A DNA stretch of 51,077 nt from assembly GCF_029081005.1 (NCBI RefSeq), contig NZ_JAJQTQ010000027.1, positions 1 to 51,077 on the forward strand. Reading direction: 5' to 3'. The notes under the pieces were generated by a model. The model was given only the letters and a program-made list of their open reading frames with translations, made no database searches and had not been told where the DNA came from. This stretch comes from Halomonas elongata. Lineage in GTDB: Bacteria; Pseudomonadota; Gammaproteobacteria; Pseudomonadales; Halomonadaceae. Within the stretch, counting starts at the first letter, position 1; every line of letters starts with the position of its first letter. The position numbers and the translations under genes were made by a program. Below are positions 43,850-50,940 of this stretch, in pieces.

Positions 43850-43912
43850 GTTATAGAAAACTAACATTGAGGCGCTGTACTTTCCTGTGAACATGACTTA
43901 TAGTTTTCTGTG
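43850..43912. promoter_or_regulatory. OR-like operator cluster between cI and cro
   Basis: TTATAGAAAACTAAC (43851-43865) and TTATAGTTTTCTGTG (43898-43912) form two related sites. The second contains, on the reverse strand, CAGAAAACTATAA, identical over 13 bases to the PL-side site. A rightward -10 TATAGT (43899-43904) with a weak -35 TGTACT 17 bp upstream fits PR; a leftward -10 TATAAC (43850-43855) fits an activator-dependent PRM. Confidence 0.7.
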
Positions 43913-43936
43913 AATTTGCAGAGTCGGACTATAGCC

Positions 43937-44137
43937 GTGACTAAGAGCGAAGCGATCAAACACTTCGGCAGCATCCAGGCCGTGGCCGACGCCCTGGGGA
44001 TCACCCATGGGGCGGTGTGGCAGTGGCCGGAGAACCTGCCTATCGACCGCCAGGCGCAGATCGAGATTCTGACTGGCGGCGCCTTGCTGGCGGATGTTCC
44101 GGGTCGCGGCCAGTACGCGCTACCGCGCTCCGCCTAA
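43937..44137 (+). CDS. Cro-like repressor
   Basis: This 66-residue DNA-binding protein begins TKSEAIKHFGSIQAVADALGITHGAVWQWPENLP, the compact Cro/YdaS helix-turn-helix pattern. The start is probably GTG at 43937; an in-frame GTG at 43910 overlaps the operator. It is the first gene of the rightward operon and divergent from the repressor, as expected for Cro, which turns off repressor synthesis in the lytic cycle. Confidence 0.8.
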   Translation: MTKSEAIKHFGSIQAVADALGITHGAVWQWPENLPIDRQAQIEILTGGALLADVPGRGQYALPRSA

Positions 44138-44163
44138 CCACGATTCCAGCTTATCGACAGGAC

Positions 44164-44775
44164 ATGAAGATGCCCACGTCTAGCACAAGACATCCCAGCC
44201 GAGACGCCCTCCTCCGCGACGCGCTCGGCCAGCTCAAGGAACAGCGCGGCGTATCGGTCGAGCGCTTCGCTCGCACGCTGAATTCTCTGGCACACGCCAT
44301 GTGCCCGGCCAAGACCGAAGACATGCCCTGCCTGGCCTCATTCACCGAGGTCAGCGAGGAGTACGACCACGCGGTCATGAGCTGGAACAAGCGCGTTCAG
44401 CGCTGGGCGAGCGGCGCGGTGGAGTTTCCGGCCTGGCTGGAAGAGCCGTGGATGGCGGCGCTCGAGGAGCTTGGCGACACCGAGAATCGCGTCGAGCTGG
44501 CCCGTCGGCATGGCTTCCTGGGTGTTCGCCGTCCTCGCCAGGGTGAGACACCGGCCTGCGCCTTCGCCGCCCTGGGCGCTGTCAGCCGCGAGACGGGCGA
44601 GATGATGGGCTCATATACCGGCCTGCTGGAAGACGGCGTTCTGGACGAGAAAGACGCTGAGGCGGCGCCGGAGGTGATGAAGGACATCGACAACGCCATC
44701 GCGGCGTTGATGGGCACTCGCGAGCTGATCAAGCAGCGAGTGATGAAGCCGTCGCTGCACGTCGTGGGCGACTGA
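44164..44775 (+). CDS. CII-like phage regulatory protein (tentative)
   Basis: This 203-residue protein follows cro, the usual place for cII. The N-terminus (RDALLRDALGQLKEQRGVSVERFARTLN) could be a DNA-binding helical domain. The C-terminal part (GAVSRETGEMMGSYTGLLEDGVLDEKDAEAAPEVMKDIDNAIAAL) resembles the C-terminus of CII/CP76-type regulators of other phages. The assignment is tentative and rests on this resemblance and position. The start at 44164 has CAGGA upstream. A GC-rich hairpin follows the stop. Confidence 0.55.
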   Translation: MKMPTSSTRHPSRDALLRDALGQLKEQRGVSVERFARTLNSLAHAMCPAKTEDMPCLASFTEVSEEYDHAVMSWNKRVQRWASGAVEFPAWLEEPWMAALEELGDTENRVELARRHGFLGVRRPRQGETPACAFAALGAVSRETGEMMGSYTGLLEDGVLDEKDAEAAPEVMKDIDNAIAALMGTRELIKQRVMKPSLHVVGD

Positions 44776-44781
44776 CACGAC

Positions 44782-44819
44782 GAAGCCCCGGGAGGCTACC
44801 AACCAATCCCCGGGGCTTC
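44782..44819 (+). terminator. GC-rich hairpin after CII-like gene
   Basis: A perfect 11-bp stem (GAAGCCCCGGG and its complement) with a 16-base loop starts 7 bp after the stop. There is no U tract, so it would be a weak or regulated terminator in front of the replication genes. Confidence 0.55.
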
Positions 44820-44849
44820 ATGTATCAACAACGTGATGAGGTAAGCGTA

Positions 44850-45548
44850 ATGCAATCCATCCAACCGTTCAACTTCCATGGGCAACCGGTTTCGTATGGC
44901 AAAGACGGCGGCATTGTCGGCCTTGGGTCAACTGGCTATGTGTACGCCTGCGCTTACAGTAATGGCTTGCTGAAGGTCGGTTTTTCTAGGAGCCGGCCTG
45001 AATCACGCGTACAGGCCCACGATGCAGCCATGTCCGTTGTCGGTGCATGTCGAATTAACTCTGTCGTCTCCCGAAAGGTCGCGGCTGCCAACTGGTTGGA
45101 AAAACTGCTTGTTGATGAGCTCTCCAAAGTCTACGAGCAAAGATCGCGCGAGTGGTTCCTGGGCGGATCTGTCGCGGAAGTGGTGGAGCTCATCGCTGAG
45201 TACGGGATCAATCCAGAATGCGAAGCCGCTTGCAGCGCCAGGGCGGCAAGCGACAAGCGCCATGAAAGCCTGGCTGAGACGCTGATGCTCATGCAAGAGG
45301 CCAGAGTTCCGCCGTCCCTTAGGCCCATCCTGGAAGACATCGACGCCATCCAAAAAGCCTCTCGGATCATGCGATGGGACGACTCCCAGAATCTTGTTGC
45401 ACTGATCCAGGTAGCCGAGCGCCATGGCATTGCGTCCGGGTGGCTCTTTGACCTGCTTGAGTCGCCCAGCCTTATCCAAGACCCGGAATGGATGGAATCT
45501 CATATACAAGACCTACTGGCTGTGGCCGGTATGGAGCCCGCAGCATGA
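44850..45548 (+). CDS. GIY-YIG-type protein with Bro-N-like N-terminus
   Basis: This 232-residue protein starts IQPFNFHGQPVS, the opening signature of Bro-N/AntA-type phage domains. It then passes directly into GYVYACAYSNGLLKVGFSRSRPESRVQAH, a GIY-YIG/T5orf172-like nuclease core (about residues 28-110, with EWFLGGSVAEVVELI closing it). The C-terminal 110 residues are helical and unrecognised. The ATG at 44850 has GAGGT upstream and is preferred to the one at 44820. The stop overlaps the replication gene. It may be a chimera of a Bro-type antirepressor and a nuclease. Confidence 0.65.
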   Translation: MQSIQPFNFHGQPVSYGKDGGIVGLGSTGYVYACAYSNGLLKVGFSRSRPESRVQAHDAAMSVVGACRINSVVSRKVAAANWLEKLLVDELSKVYEQRSREWFLGGSVAEVVELIAEYGINPECEAACSARAASDKRHESLAETLMLMQEARVPPSLRPILEDIDAIQKASRIMRWDDSQNLVALIQVAERHGIASGWLFDLLESPSLIQDPEWMESHIQDLLAVAGMEPAA

Positions 45549-46495
45549 GCGTAGAAGCAATGAGCTGGGCGATGAACCAGCAAACCGTTACCGATTCTGG
45601 CGCGCGATTCGTGCTCGTAGGACTGGCCAATCATGCCGACAAGCATGGCCGTCACGCTTTCCCGTCGAATGCCACGCTGGCCGAATACACCGGCCTGACG
45701 GGCCGCACCGTCACGCGCAAGATCAATGACCTGCTGTCGGCGGGCATCATCAAGATGGGCAATCAGGCCATCGCTGCGGCCCATATTGAGCGCGCCGATC
45801 AGCGCCCTGTCGTCTACGACATCGTGATGACCGACCTGCCCGAAAAACGGGGTGACAGGAAGTCATCCCGTAAGAAGCGGGGTGACACTGATGCAGCAAC
45901 GGGGTGTCATTCTGACGAGAACGGGGTGACATCTATGCAAGAACGGGGTGACACCGTGTCACCCGAACCGTCCCTTGAACCGTCCCTTGAACCATCCAAT
46001 GAACCAGTTGCGCCGGGGGCTGAGCCCGCCGACGCGCCGATTGAGGGTGAGCTGGACCTGGGTGACGATCTGGATCGTGACTCCGACACCCCTCGGGCAG
46101 CCATCCCGCCAGACATGCCCGGCCCGAAAGATCCTTCCGCCAAGACCTTCAAGCCCTGGGCGAACTACGCCGTGACTTACCGGCAGCGCTACGGCGTGTA
46201 TCCAATCTGGAATGCCCGAGTGGCTGGGCAGATAGGCCAGCTCGTGGACCGCGTGGGCGCTGCCAATGCCCCGGGCGTCGCGGCGTACTACCTGCGAATG
46301 AATAACCAGTTCTACGTCGCCAAGGGCCACCCGGTCGGCCTGATGCTCCAAGACTGCGAAACCATCGCGGTGCAGATGCAAACCGGCCAGCAGATGACCG
46401 CCACCCGTGCCCGGCAGATGGACGGCACGCAAGCCAACGCCAGTGCTGCCGACGAGGCCAAGCGCCTGCTGGCGGCATCCGGATGGGAGGACTGA
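45545..46495 (+). CDS. Phage replication protein O-like, winged helix
   Basis: This 316-residue protein has an N-terminal winged helix (FVLVGLANHADKHGRHAFPSNATLAEYTGLTGRTVTRKINDLLSAGII), typical of phage origin-binding proteins. A low-complexity linker follows, carrying repeats at DNA level (EPSLEPSLEPSNEP), then a C-terminal domain (FKPWANYAVTYRQRYGVYPIWNARVAGQIGQLVDRVG). The phage origin often lies within the linker-coding part; here GGGGTGACA recurs at 45850, 45889, 45921 and 45944, which could be iterons. ATGA overlaps the upstream stop. Confidence 0.75.
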   Translation: MSVEAMSWAMNQQTVTDSGARFVLVGLANHADKHGRHAFPSNATLAEYTGLTGRTVTRKINDLLSAGIIKMGNQAIAAAHIERADQRPVVYDIVMTDLPEKRGDRKSSRKKRGDTDAATGCHSDENGVTSMQERGDTVSPEPSLEPSLEPSNEPVAPGAEPADAPIEGELDLGDDLDRDSDTPRAAIPPDMPGPKDPSAKTFKPWANYAVTYRQRYGVYPIWNARVAGQIGQLVDRVGAANAPGVAAYYLRMNNQFYVAKGHPVGLMLQDCETIAVQMQTGQQMTATRARQMDGTQANASAADEAKRLLAASGWED

Positions 46496-46498
46496 GCC

Positions 46499-47233
46499 AT
46501 GCCGCTGACACGCCAAGACGCCGAGGGGCTGGTCGAGCAGCTCTACGCCACCGCCGAGGTACTGGGTAGCGAGATCAAGCCCGCCGCCGCGTCGCTGATG
46601 ATCCGCGACCTGCGCCAATACCAACGCGATGAGATCGAGCAGGCCCTGGCCCGCTGCCGCTCCGAGATCAGTGGCCGACTGACTTTGGCCGCGATCCTTG
46701 AGCGCATGCCGACCGCCAATGCTCACCTGACCGCCAATGAGGCGTGGTCCATCGTCCTGGAGTCGCAGGACGAGAATGCGACGATCATCTGGACCGAAGA
46801 GATCGCCAAAGCTGCCGGCGTCGCCAACCCGATCCTGGAGGCTGGCGACAAGGTGGGCGCCCGCATGGCCTTCATCGCCGCCTACGAGCGCGAGGTTGCC
46901 GCATCCAAGGCCGAGGGCCGCGAGGTTCGCTGGTGGCCATCGTTGGGCGACAGCAAGGAGCAGCGCCGCGAGGCCATCGAGCAAGGAGTGAAGGACGGTC
47001 GCCTGCCCGCCCCCAAGGTCGAGCACTTGTTGCCGGCCCCTGAAAAGCCCGAGGACGAGGCGGGCAGCAACCCGGAGAACGTCCAGGCGATGCTCCAGCA
47101 GCTCCGCGACACGCTCAATGCGAGCAACGAACAGGCCGCCGAGCAGCGCCGTCAGGAAGAGGTCGAGACAGAGCGGCGGCGCGCAGAGCTGATCGCACAG
47201 GCTGAGCAACGCATGGCAGGAGGTGCCGCATGA
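46499..47233 (+). CDS. Replication accessory protein, P-like position
   Basis: This 244-residue, mostly helical protein lies 3 bp downstream of the O-like gene. The N-terminal half (QLYATAEVLGSEIKPAAASLMIRDLRQYQRDEIEQALARCRSEISGRLTLAAILERM) is similar in style to phage replisome organisers and helicase loaders. The C-terminus is a Gln/Glu-rich coiled coil. A helicase-loading role is inferred from order only. Confidence 0.6.
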   Translation: MPLTRQDAEGLVEQLYATAEVLGSEIKPAAASLMIRDLRQYQRDEIEQALARCRSEISGRLTLAAILERMPTANAHLTANEAWSIVLESQDENATIIWTEEIAKAAGVANPILEAGDKVGARMAFIAAYEREVAASKAEGREVRWWPSLGDSKEQRREAIEQGVKDGRLPAPKVEHLLPAPEKPEDEAGSNPENVQAMLQQLRDTLNASNEQAAEQRRQEEVETERRRAELIAQAEQRMAGGAA

Positions 47234-47490
47234 CCAACGTCACCCGAATTCATCCACTTCACCCTGGCCTCAACCTCCGCAACGAGGTCTATGGCGTCCT
47301 GTGCTGCGGCGAGGCCATGACCTGTCACGAGATCGCCGCCGAGATCGAGCGATACAGCGGCCAGCGCATCGATAGCGCGCATTTTGCGGCAGCGATCAAC
47401 CGTCTGCGCCGGATGGGCTACACGATCATCGAGCACGACGACCCGGACGGCGTGCGGTATGAGCTGGTGCAGCCGGGAGGTGCCGCGTAA
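47230..47490 (+). CDS. Small winged-helix phage protein
   Basis: This 86-residue protein (GEAMTCHEIAAEIERYSGQRIDSAHFAAAINRLRRMGYTIIEHDD) reads as a winged helix-turn-helix with a terminal strand. It starts in an ATGA overlap and ends in a TAATG overlap with the next gene. It is probably a DNA-binding regulator of the early region; target unknown. Confidence 0.65.
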   Translation: MTNVTRIHPLHPGLNLRNEVYGVLCCGEAMTCHEIAAEIERYSGQRIDSAHFAAAINRLRRMGYTIIEHDDPDGVRYELVQPGGAA

Positions 47491-47780
47491 TGAAGCTGAT
47501 GGCGCACGAACTCAGGCAGGCACGCACCACTCAAGCCGAGCGCGAATCCATGACGCGCGATTGCCGGAACAACATCGATGACGTGCTGTGGCGCGTAACG
47601 CTGGTCCGCGAGGCGATGGAGGCGGCAGGCATTCGCCAGGTCGATCTGGCCAATTACCTCGGGATCAGCATCGTCCAGGTAAACCGCTGGCTGCACGGCG
47701 TTCGCACGGTTCCGGATCGGTGGCTCAAGCCGCTGGCCGATCTGTTGGAAGGCAACGCAGCGATGGAGGGCGTGGCATGA
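47490..47780 (+). CDS. XRE-type helix-turn-helix protein
   Basis: This 96-residue protein has a C-terminal Cro/CI-like domain (VREAMEAAGIRQVDLANYLGISIVQVNRWLHGVRTVPDRWLKPLADLL) preceded by a charged helix. It is coupled at both ends to its neighbours. It is the third small DNA-binding protein of the rightward operon; specificity unknown. Confidence 0.7.
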   Translation: MKLMAHELRQARTTQAERESMTRDCRNNIDDVLWRVTLVREAMEAAGIRQVDLANYLGISIVQVNRWLHGVRTVPDRWLKPLADLLEGNAAMEGVA

Positions 47781-48118
47781 GCATCATCCAGCGAATTCAT
47801 GACCGCCTGACGGGCGTGCTGGGCCGGGACTGCCAGGGGAAGCCGCTACGCGCAGGTGATCTTGTAGAGCCTGCCCTCCCTCCAGAGAGGGTCCGAGACT
47901 GGGGTCACGGTCAGCACGTCATCACCCGCAAAGAGCCGAACCAGAGAGAATACCCGGGGGCTGTTGAGCTCAGAACCCCCTCCGGTCGCCTTGGGTGCGC
48001 ACCTCCTTCGAAGCTTCGGAAAATTGACGACAACGACGACGCCAACTGGGCCAACGTCACCGAGGTCACGGGTTGGACGCCGCGCACCGTCGAGCAGCCG
48101 AGCGAGGTGGTGACATGA
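47777..48118 (+). CDS. Phage hypothetical protein, beta-rich
   Basis: This 113-residue protein (GKPLRAGDLVEPALPPERV, GQHVITRKEP, GAVELRTPSGRLGCAPPSKLRKID) has the strand-turn pattern of a small SH3-like barrel. No family is recognised. It starts and ends with 4-bp overlaps. Confidence 0.55.
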   Translation: MSIIQRIHDRLTGVLGRDCQGKPLRAGDLVEPALPPERVRDWGHGQHVITRKEPNQREYPGAVELRTPSGRLGCAPPSKLRKIDDNDDANWANVTEVTGWTPRTVEQPSEVVT

Positions 48119-48621
48119 GCGATCCGAAACGCTACGTGGCCACCGCCGGCACTGTCGAGGAAGCCCTGGCCGCCATCGCTAAGTTCCCAGGGATGCTCAA
48201 CCAGGCATTCCGACGCTGGAAGCGTGTGCGGATGGTGATCGAGGAGGAACCGGAGCGACGCAGCCTCGATCAGAACAGATTGCAGCGGCTGTGGTGCAAA
48301 GAGGCAGGCCAGCAAGGGGATATGGCCGCCGAGGAGTATCGCGGCCAGATGAAGCTCCACCATGGCGTTCCCATCCTGCGACGCGACTGCCCGGAATTCG
48401 CCGAGAAGTACGGCCGGCTCGTCAAGTGGCGCGCCTATGAGGAGAAGCTGGAGTTCATGCAGGAGCCGTTCGACTTCCCGATCACAAGGTTGATGACCAA
48501 AGCGCAGAAGACCGAGTACCTGAACAAGGTCTACACCGACCTGACGGGGCGAGGCATACGGCTGACAGATCCAGAGCTCAAGGGCATCGGCCCGGACCAG
48601 TATCGTGAGGTGGCGGCATGA
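48115..48621 (+). CDS. NinB-like recombination protein
   Basis: This 168-residue protein contains RSLDQNRLQRLWCKEAGQQGDMAAEEYRGQMKLHHGVPILRR. This corresponds to the (S)LxQNxLxHxWxxEIA pattern and following helix of phage NinB/YbcN-type ssDNA-binding proteins, and it also has TKAQKTEYLNKVYTDLTGRGI. NinB acts in lambda recombination together with Orf/NinG/Rap functions; nucleases follow here as well. ATGA overlaps lie at both ends. Confidence 0.75.
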   Translation: MSDPKRYVATAGTVEEALAAIAKFPGMLNQAFRRWKRVRMVIEEEPERRSLDQNRLQRLWCKEAGQQGDMAAEEYRGQMKLHHGVPILRRDCPEFAEKYGRLVKWRAYEEKLEFMQEPFDFPITRLMTKAQKTEYLNKVYTDLTGRGIRLTDPELKGIGPDQYREVAA

Positions 48622-48824
48622 AATACTCCATTTTCCTCTACGCATTTATTGCCTGGCTGTGGGTGGTGCTCACAGTCGTGTGGGCATTTATCGCGCACAA
48701 GGCTTGGGTAGACGGAAGCCCGCAGTCGGCCTTTTTGGTGATGTTCGTAGTCGTTTCGTTTGCGGTGCCTGCCTGGTTGTGGGCCGGGATGAATATCCGT
48801 CGGGCTTTGAAGGTGGGGAAATGA
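48618..48824 (+). CDS. Small two-helix membrane protein
   Basis: This 68-residue protein has two hydrophobic helices (IFLYAFIAWLWVVLTVVWAF and SAFLVMFVVVSFAVPAWLW) and a basic end (NIRRALKVGK). ATGA overlaps link it to the NinB-like gene and to a second membrane protein. Function unknown; expression in the early operon argues against a holin. Confidence 0.65.
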   Translation: MKYSIFLYAFIAWLWVVLTVVWAFIAHKAWVDGSPQSAFLVMFVVVSFAVPAWLWAGMNIRRALKVGK

Positions 48825-49018
48825 AAGGCGAGCTGATCAACTTGGTAGCAGCGTATATCTCGGCGGTGAGTCTCGGGTTCTTCACCTGGTCCGCATGGGA
48901 GAGCTTTTCGACCGGCCTGATTCCGGTGATATGGGTTCTGTGGCTGTTTCTCGCGCCACTGCAAGCCGGGTTTGTCGTGTTCTTCATTCACCAGTTTTTC
49001 AGAGGGCGGGGACAATGA
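48821..49018 (+). CDS. Small two-helix membrane protein, partner
   Basis: This 65-residue protein has two hydrophobic helices (LVAAYISAVSLGFFTWSAW and LIPVIWVLWLFLAPLQAGFVVFFI) and a basic end RGRGQ. GGTGGGG precedes the ATG. It starts and ends in 4-bp overlaps with its neighbours. Two adjacent small two-helix proteins could form one complex. Confidence 0.65.
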   Translation: MKGELINLVAAYISAVSLGFFTWSAWESFSTGLIPVIWVLWLFLAPLQAGFVVFFIHQFFRGRGQ

Positions 49019-49483
49019 AGCGCACAGCACTCGAACGCCGCACCCCGCTCCGCGCCAAGGCGCCAATGAACCGCAAGCGGGAGAAGCGGCAGCCCGTGCA
49101 GAAAGCTCGCAGAAAGAATGCAGAAAGAATGCAGAAAGAATGCAGAAAGCCGGTTTCGAAGCGAGCGGTATCTGACGTTCGTGCGCTCGCTGGCCTGCTG
49201 CGTCTGCGGAGCCCCGGCCAACGCCGCCCATCACCTGATCGGCATGTATCAGGCCAGCGGGATGGGGCTCAAGGCGGCTGACAGCCTGGCCATGCCAGTC
49301 TGCGATGGCCCCGGGGATACCTGTCACAGACGCATCCATAACGAGGCTTGCCTGCGCTGGCAGCAGCCGATCTTTTTGATCGACACGATCAATACCGGCC
49401 TCGACGCATTCCCAGAGGGGTCGATCCATGACGCGCTAATTGAGGCGCGGGACTTCGTGTTAAGCAAGGAGGGCAAGGACTGA
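49015..49483 (+). pseudogene. Ref/DUF968-like HNH nuclease, split by frameshift in 11-bp repeat
   Basis: The basic N-terminus typical of Ref/NinG-style proteins (MKRTALERRTPLRAKAPMNRKREKRQ) starts at 49015, in the overlap with the previous stop. The HNH-like body (FRSERYLTFVRSLACCVCGAPANAAHHLIGMYQ, CDGPGDTCHRRIHNEA) continues to 49483 in another frame. The break falls in a tandem repeat at 49109-49149. One unit more or two fewer would join the frames. Internal ATGs in the repeat (49118 in the body's frame) could still give a 121-residue body without the tail. P1 Ref is a RecA-dependent nuclease; the activity here is inferred. Confidence 0.7.
49109..49149 (+). repeat. 11-bp tandem repeat inside the nuclease gene
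   Basis: The unit GCAGAAAGAAT occurs three times, followed by a partial GCAGAAAG; another GCAGAAAG lies at 49098. Because 11 is not a multiple of 3, copy-number change shifts the frame. Each unit contains an ATG, so the three ATGs (49118, 49129, 49140) fall in all three frames. Confidence 0.9.
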
Positions 49484-49878
49484 TGGCCAAGGCAAGCCGG
49501 GAGAAGGGCCGCAAGGCTGAAGGCGAAGTGGCTCGCCTGCTGAGCGAGCACTTGGGGCTGATGCTCAAGCGGCGGCTTGGCCAGTACCAGGCTGGCGGTC
49601 ATGACCTGGACGGCTGGGACGGCGTTTGCGTTGAGGTGAAACGGCATAAACGAGCCACTCAGGGAGATGTGGCCACCTGGTGGCAGCAGACACTGGAACA
49701 GTGTGCCGGCAGCGAGACTCCTGTCTTGGCCTATCGGGCGGATTTGCAGCAGTGGAGATTTGTCATCCGTCCCATCGACTGGGGCGGCGCCGTGGCCGAG
49801 CCCGCCGAGGTGGACATCGACGGCCTATGTGCGTGGGTCAGGCATGGCCAGCAACTCAAGCTGGAGGTCTCGACCTGA
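49483..49878 (+). CDS. PD-(D/E)XK nuclease, putative Holliday junction resolvase
   Basis: This 131-residue protein has the nuclease core RRLGQYQAGGHDLDGWDGVCVEVKRHKR, with aspartates in GGHDLDG and the ExK in VEVK, and an N-terminal KGRKAEGEVARLLSEHLG helix. It is similar in size to archaeal-type Hjc or VRR-NUC resolvases used by phages in place of Rap or RusA. The start overlaps the preceding stop (TGATG). It forms a recombination module with the NinB-like and Ref-like genes. Confidence 0.78.
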   Translation: MAKASREKGRKAEGEVARLLSEHLGLMLKRRLGQYQAGGHDLDGWDGVCVEVKRHKRATQGDVATWWQQTLEQCAGSETPVLAYRADLQQWRFVIRPIDWGGAVAEPAEVDIDGLCAWVRHGQQLKLEVST

Positions 49879-50051
49879 TGGAGTGGCGAAAGTTGAGCAA
49901 CTACTGCATTCGCTCCGAGGACGGGCGATTCAAGATCGCGAAGTGGGTATGCAGTGGCGAGCCGTGGTACCTGCTGAGCGATGGGGACACGACAGTGGGC
50001 TGGTATCGGGATGCCAGCAAGGCGAAGAAGGCAGCGGAGGAACTGCGGTGA
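49878..50051 (+). CDS. Small beta-rich phage protein
   Basis: This 57-residue protein (NYCIRSEDGRFKIAKWVCSGEPWYLLSDGDTTVGWYRDASKAKKAAEELR) has a strand-rich body with a helical end. It has a TGATG overlap at the start and a GTGA overlap at the end, so it is in a coupled operon. Such small aromatic-rich proteins are common in phage nin-like regions. Function unknown. Confidence 0.6.
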   Translation: MEWRKLSNYCIRSEDGRFKIAKWVCSGEPWYLLSDGDTTVGWYRDASKAKKAAEELR

Positions 50052-50686
50052 TCACGAACGACGCACGACAGGCATGGGCGCTGGCTCGAGATGACGGTCT
50101 CCGCAGCCAGTCCGAGGTCACGCGAGAGCAGCAGGAGCTGGGGTGCACGGTCGATACGTCAGTCAGGGGCGGGCAGGGCGCTGCTGTGGGCGCCGAGTAT
50201 GCCCGCATCCTGCACTGCATCGAAGCATTGCCGATCCCGGCCAGGGCGGTGGGAGATGCTCTCAACGCGCGGGGTGTCATCAATGCCCAGGCGCTCGAGC
50301 AGGCCCAGTCACTCGGGGCGTTGTCCGCCGCTCAGATGGTTGGCAGGCGCATGCCAGGCTATCCCCGATGGAAGCCGGAGAAGCAGCGCATGCTCTACTA
50401 CGTGGCGCTGGCGGCGATGGAACGGGCTTGGGTCGAGTTGTACGCGATTCCCGAGGCGCTGGATAGTAAAGGCAATCCCGAAGGGCGCACGCTCGACAAG
50501 CCGTGGAAGGTGCAGAAGTACATTCGAGGCAAGTTGGGGCAGCCGATCAAGGCCGAGCACTGGAATCGCGACTGGGGTGATGCATGGAGGATGCTGCTGA
50601 CCGCGATCTATGAGCAGGATGCGGCGGGACAGGATGCTGTAGAGCGCTGCGTCGGCGAAATGCGCGAATGGCAAAAGGCGGGGTGA
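50048..50686 (+). CDS. Protein in the Q (late antiterminator) position
   Basis: This 212-residue protein starts at GTG 50048, in an overlap. It contains LPIPARAVGDALNARGVINAQAL, a helical region, and MLYYVALAAMERAWVELYAIPEALDSKGN then WKVQKYIRGKLGQPIKAEHWNRDWGDAWRMLLTAIYEQ. It is the last gene of the early rightward operon and is followed by a promoter-like sequence and hairpins. That is the setting of lambda Q, but I cannot confirm the family from sequence alone. Confidence 0.5.
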   Translation: MITNDARQAWALARDDGLRSQSEVTREQQELGCTVDTSVRGGQGAAVGAEYARILHCIEALPIPARAVGDALNARGVINAQALEQAQSLGALSAAQMVGRRMPGYPRWKPEKQRMLYYVALAAMERAWVELYAIPEALDSKGNPEGRTLDKPWKVQKYIRGKLGQPIKAEHWNRDWGDAWRMLLTAIYEQDAAGQDAVERCVGEMREWQKAG

Positions 50687-50711
50687 TTTGCTTATTTAGT
50701 GTCGAGCGCTA

Positions 50712-50739
50712 TTGCACATGGCAAGATATTGGGTTAAAT
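50712..50739 (+). promoter_or_regulatory. Candidate late promoter
   Basis: TTGCAC (50712-50717) and TTAAAT (50734-50739) lie 16 bp apart, 26 bp after the Q-position gene, where a PR'-type late promoter would be expected. The -10 is imperfect, and the stretch is AT-rich compared with its surroundings. No gene is seen between here and the end of the window. Confidence 0.35.
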
Positions 50740-50850
50740 TTCCCATAATGGCGCGAACTTCGTTCACCAGATCGCGTCAATCAGCCTCCCATGGCTGGGA
50801 AGATGTGTCACCTCGCCACCTTCATACGTGTTGCTGGCGGGTTGCTGACA

Positions 50851-50897
50851 GGGGAAGCAAGGATCAAAGTTTGGTCGCGGAGAACCTTGCTATCCCC
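50851..50897 (+). other. Long stem-loop downstream of Q-position gene
   Basis: GGGGAAGCAAGG (50851-50862) pairs with CCTTGCTATCCCC (50885-50897), with one bulged base and a 22-base loop. It precedes a terminator by 8 bp. It could be a small RNA or a structured late leader; a function is not shown. Confidence 0.5.
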
Positions 50898-50905
50898 TCC
50901 TTCAA

Positions 50906-50932
50906 AGCCTCGCCCTCACCGGCGGGGCTTTT
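50906..50932 (+). terminator. Rho-independent terminator
   Basis: The stem AGCCTCGCC/GGCGGGGCT (one G-U pair) has a 6-base loop followed by UUUU. It would end transcripts from the rightward operon or from the candidate late promoter. Confidence 0.75.
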
Positions 50933-50940
50933 CGCATCAG

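Larger units (their letters stand above)
28814..50686. mobile_element. Lambda-like prophage, early half
   Basis: The element runs from the integrase to a gene in the Q position. It contains integration, recombination, accessory, immunity (CI/Cro with shared operators) and replication modules in two divergent operons. No structural, packaging or lysis genes are seen before 51077. Either these lie beyond the contig end or the element is defective. The left edge is certain to within about 85 bp; the right edge is unknown. Confidence 0.9.
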
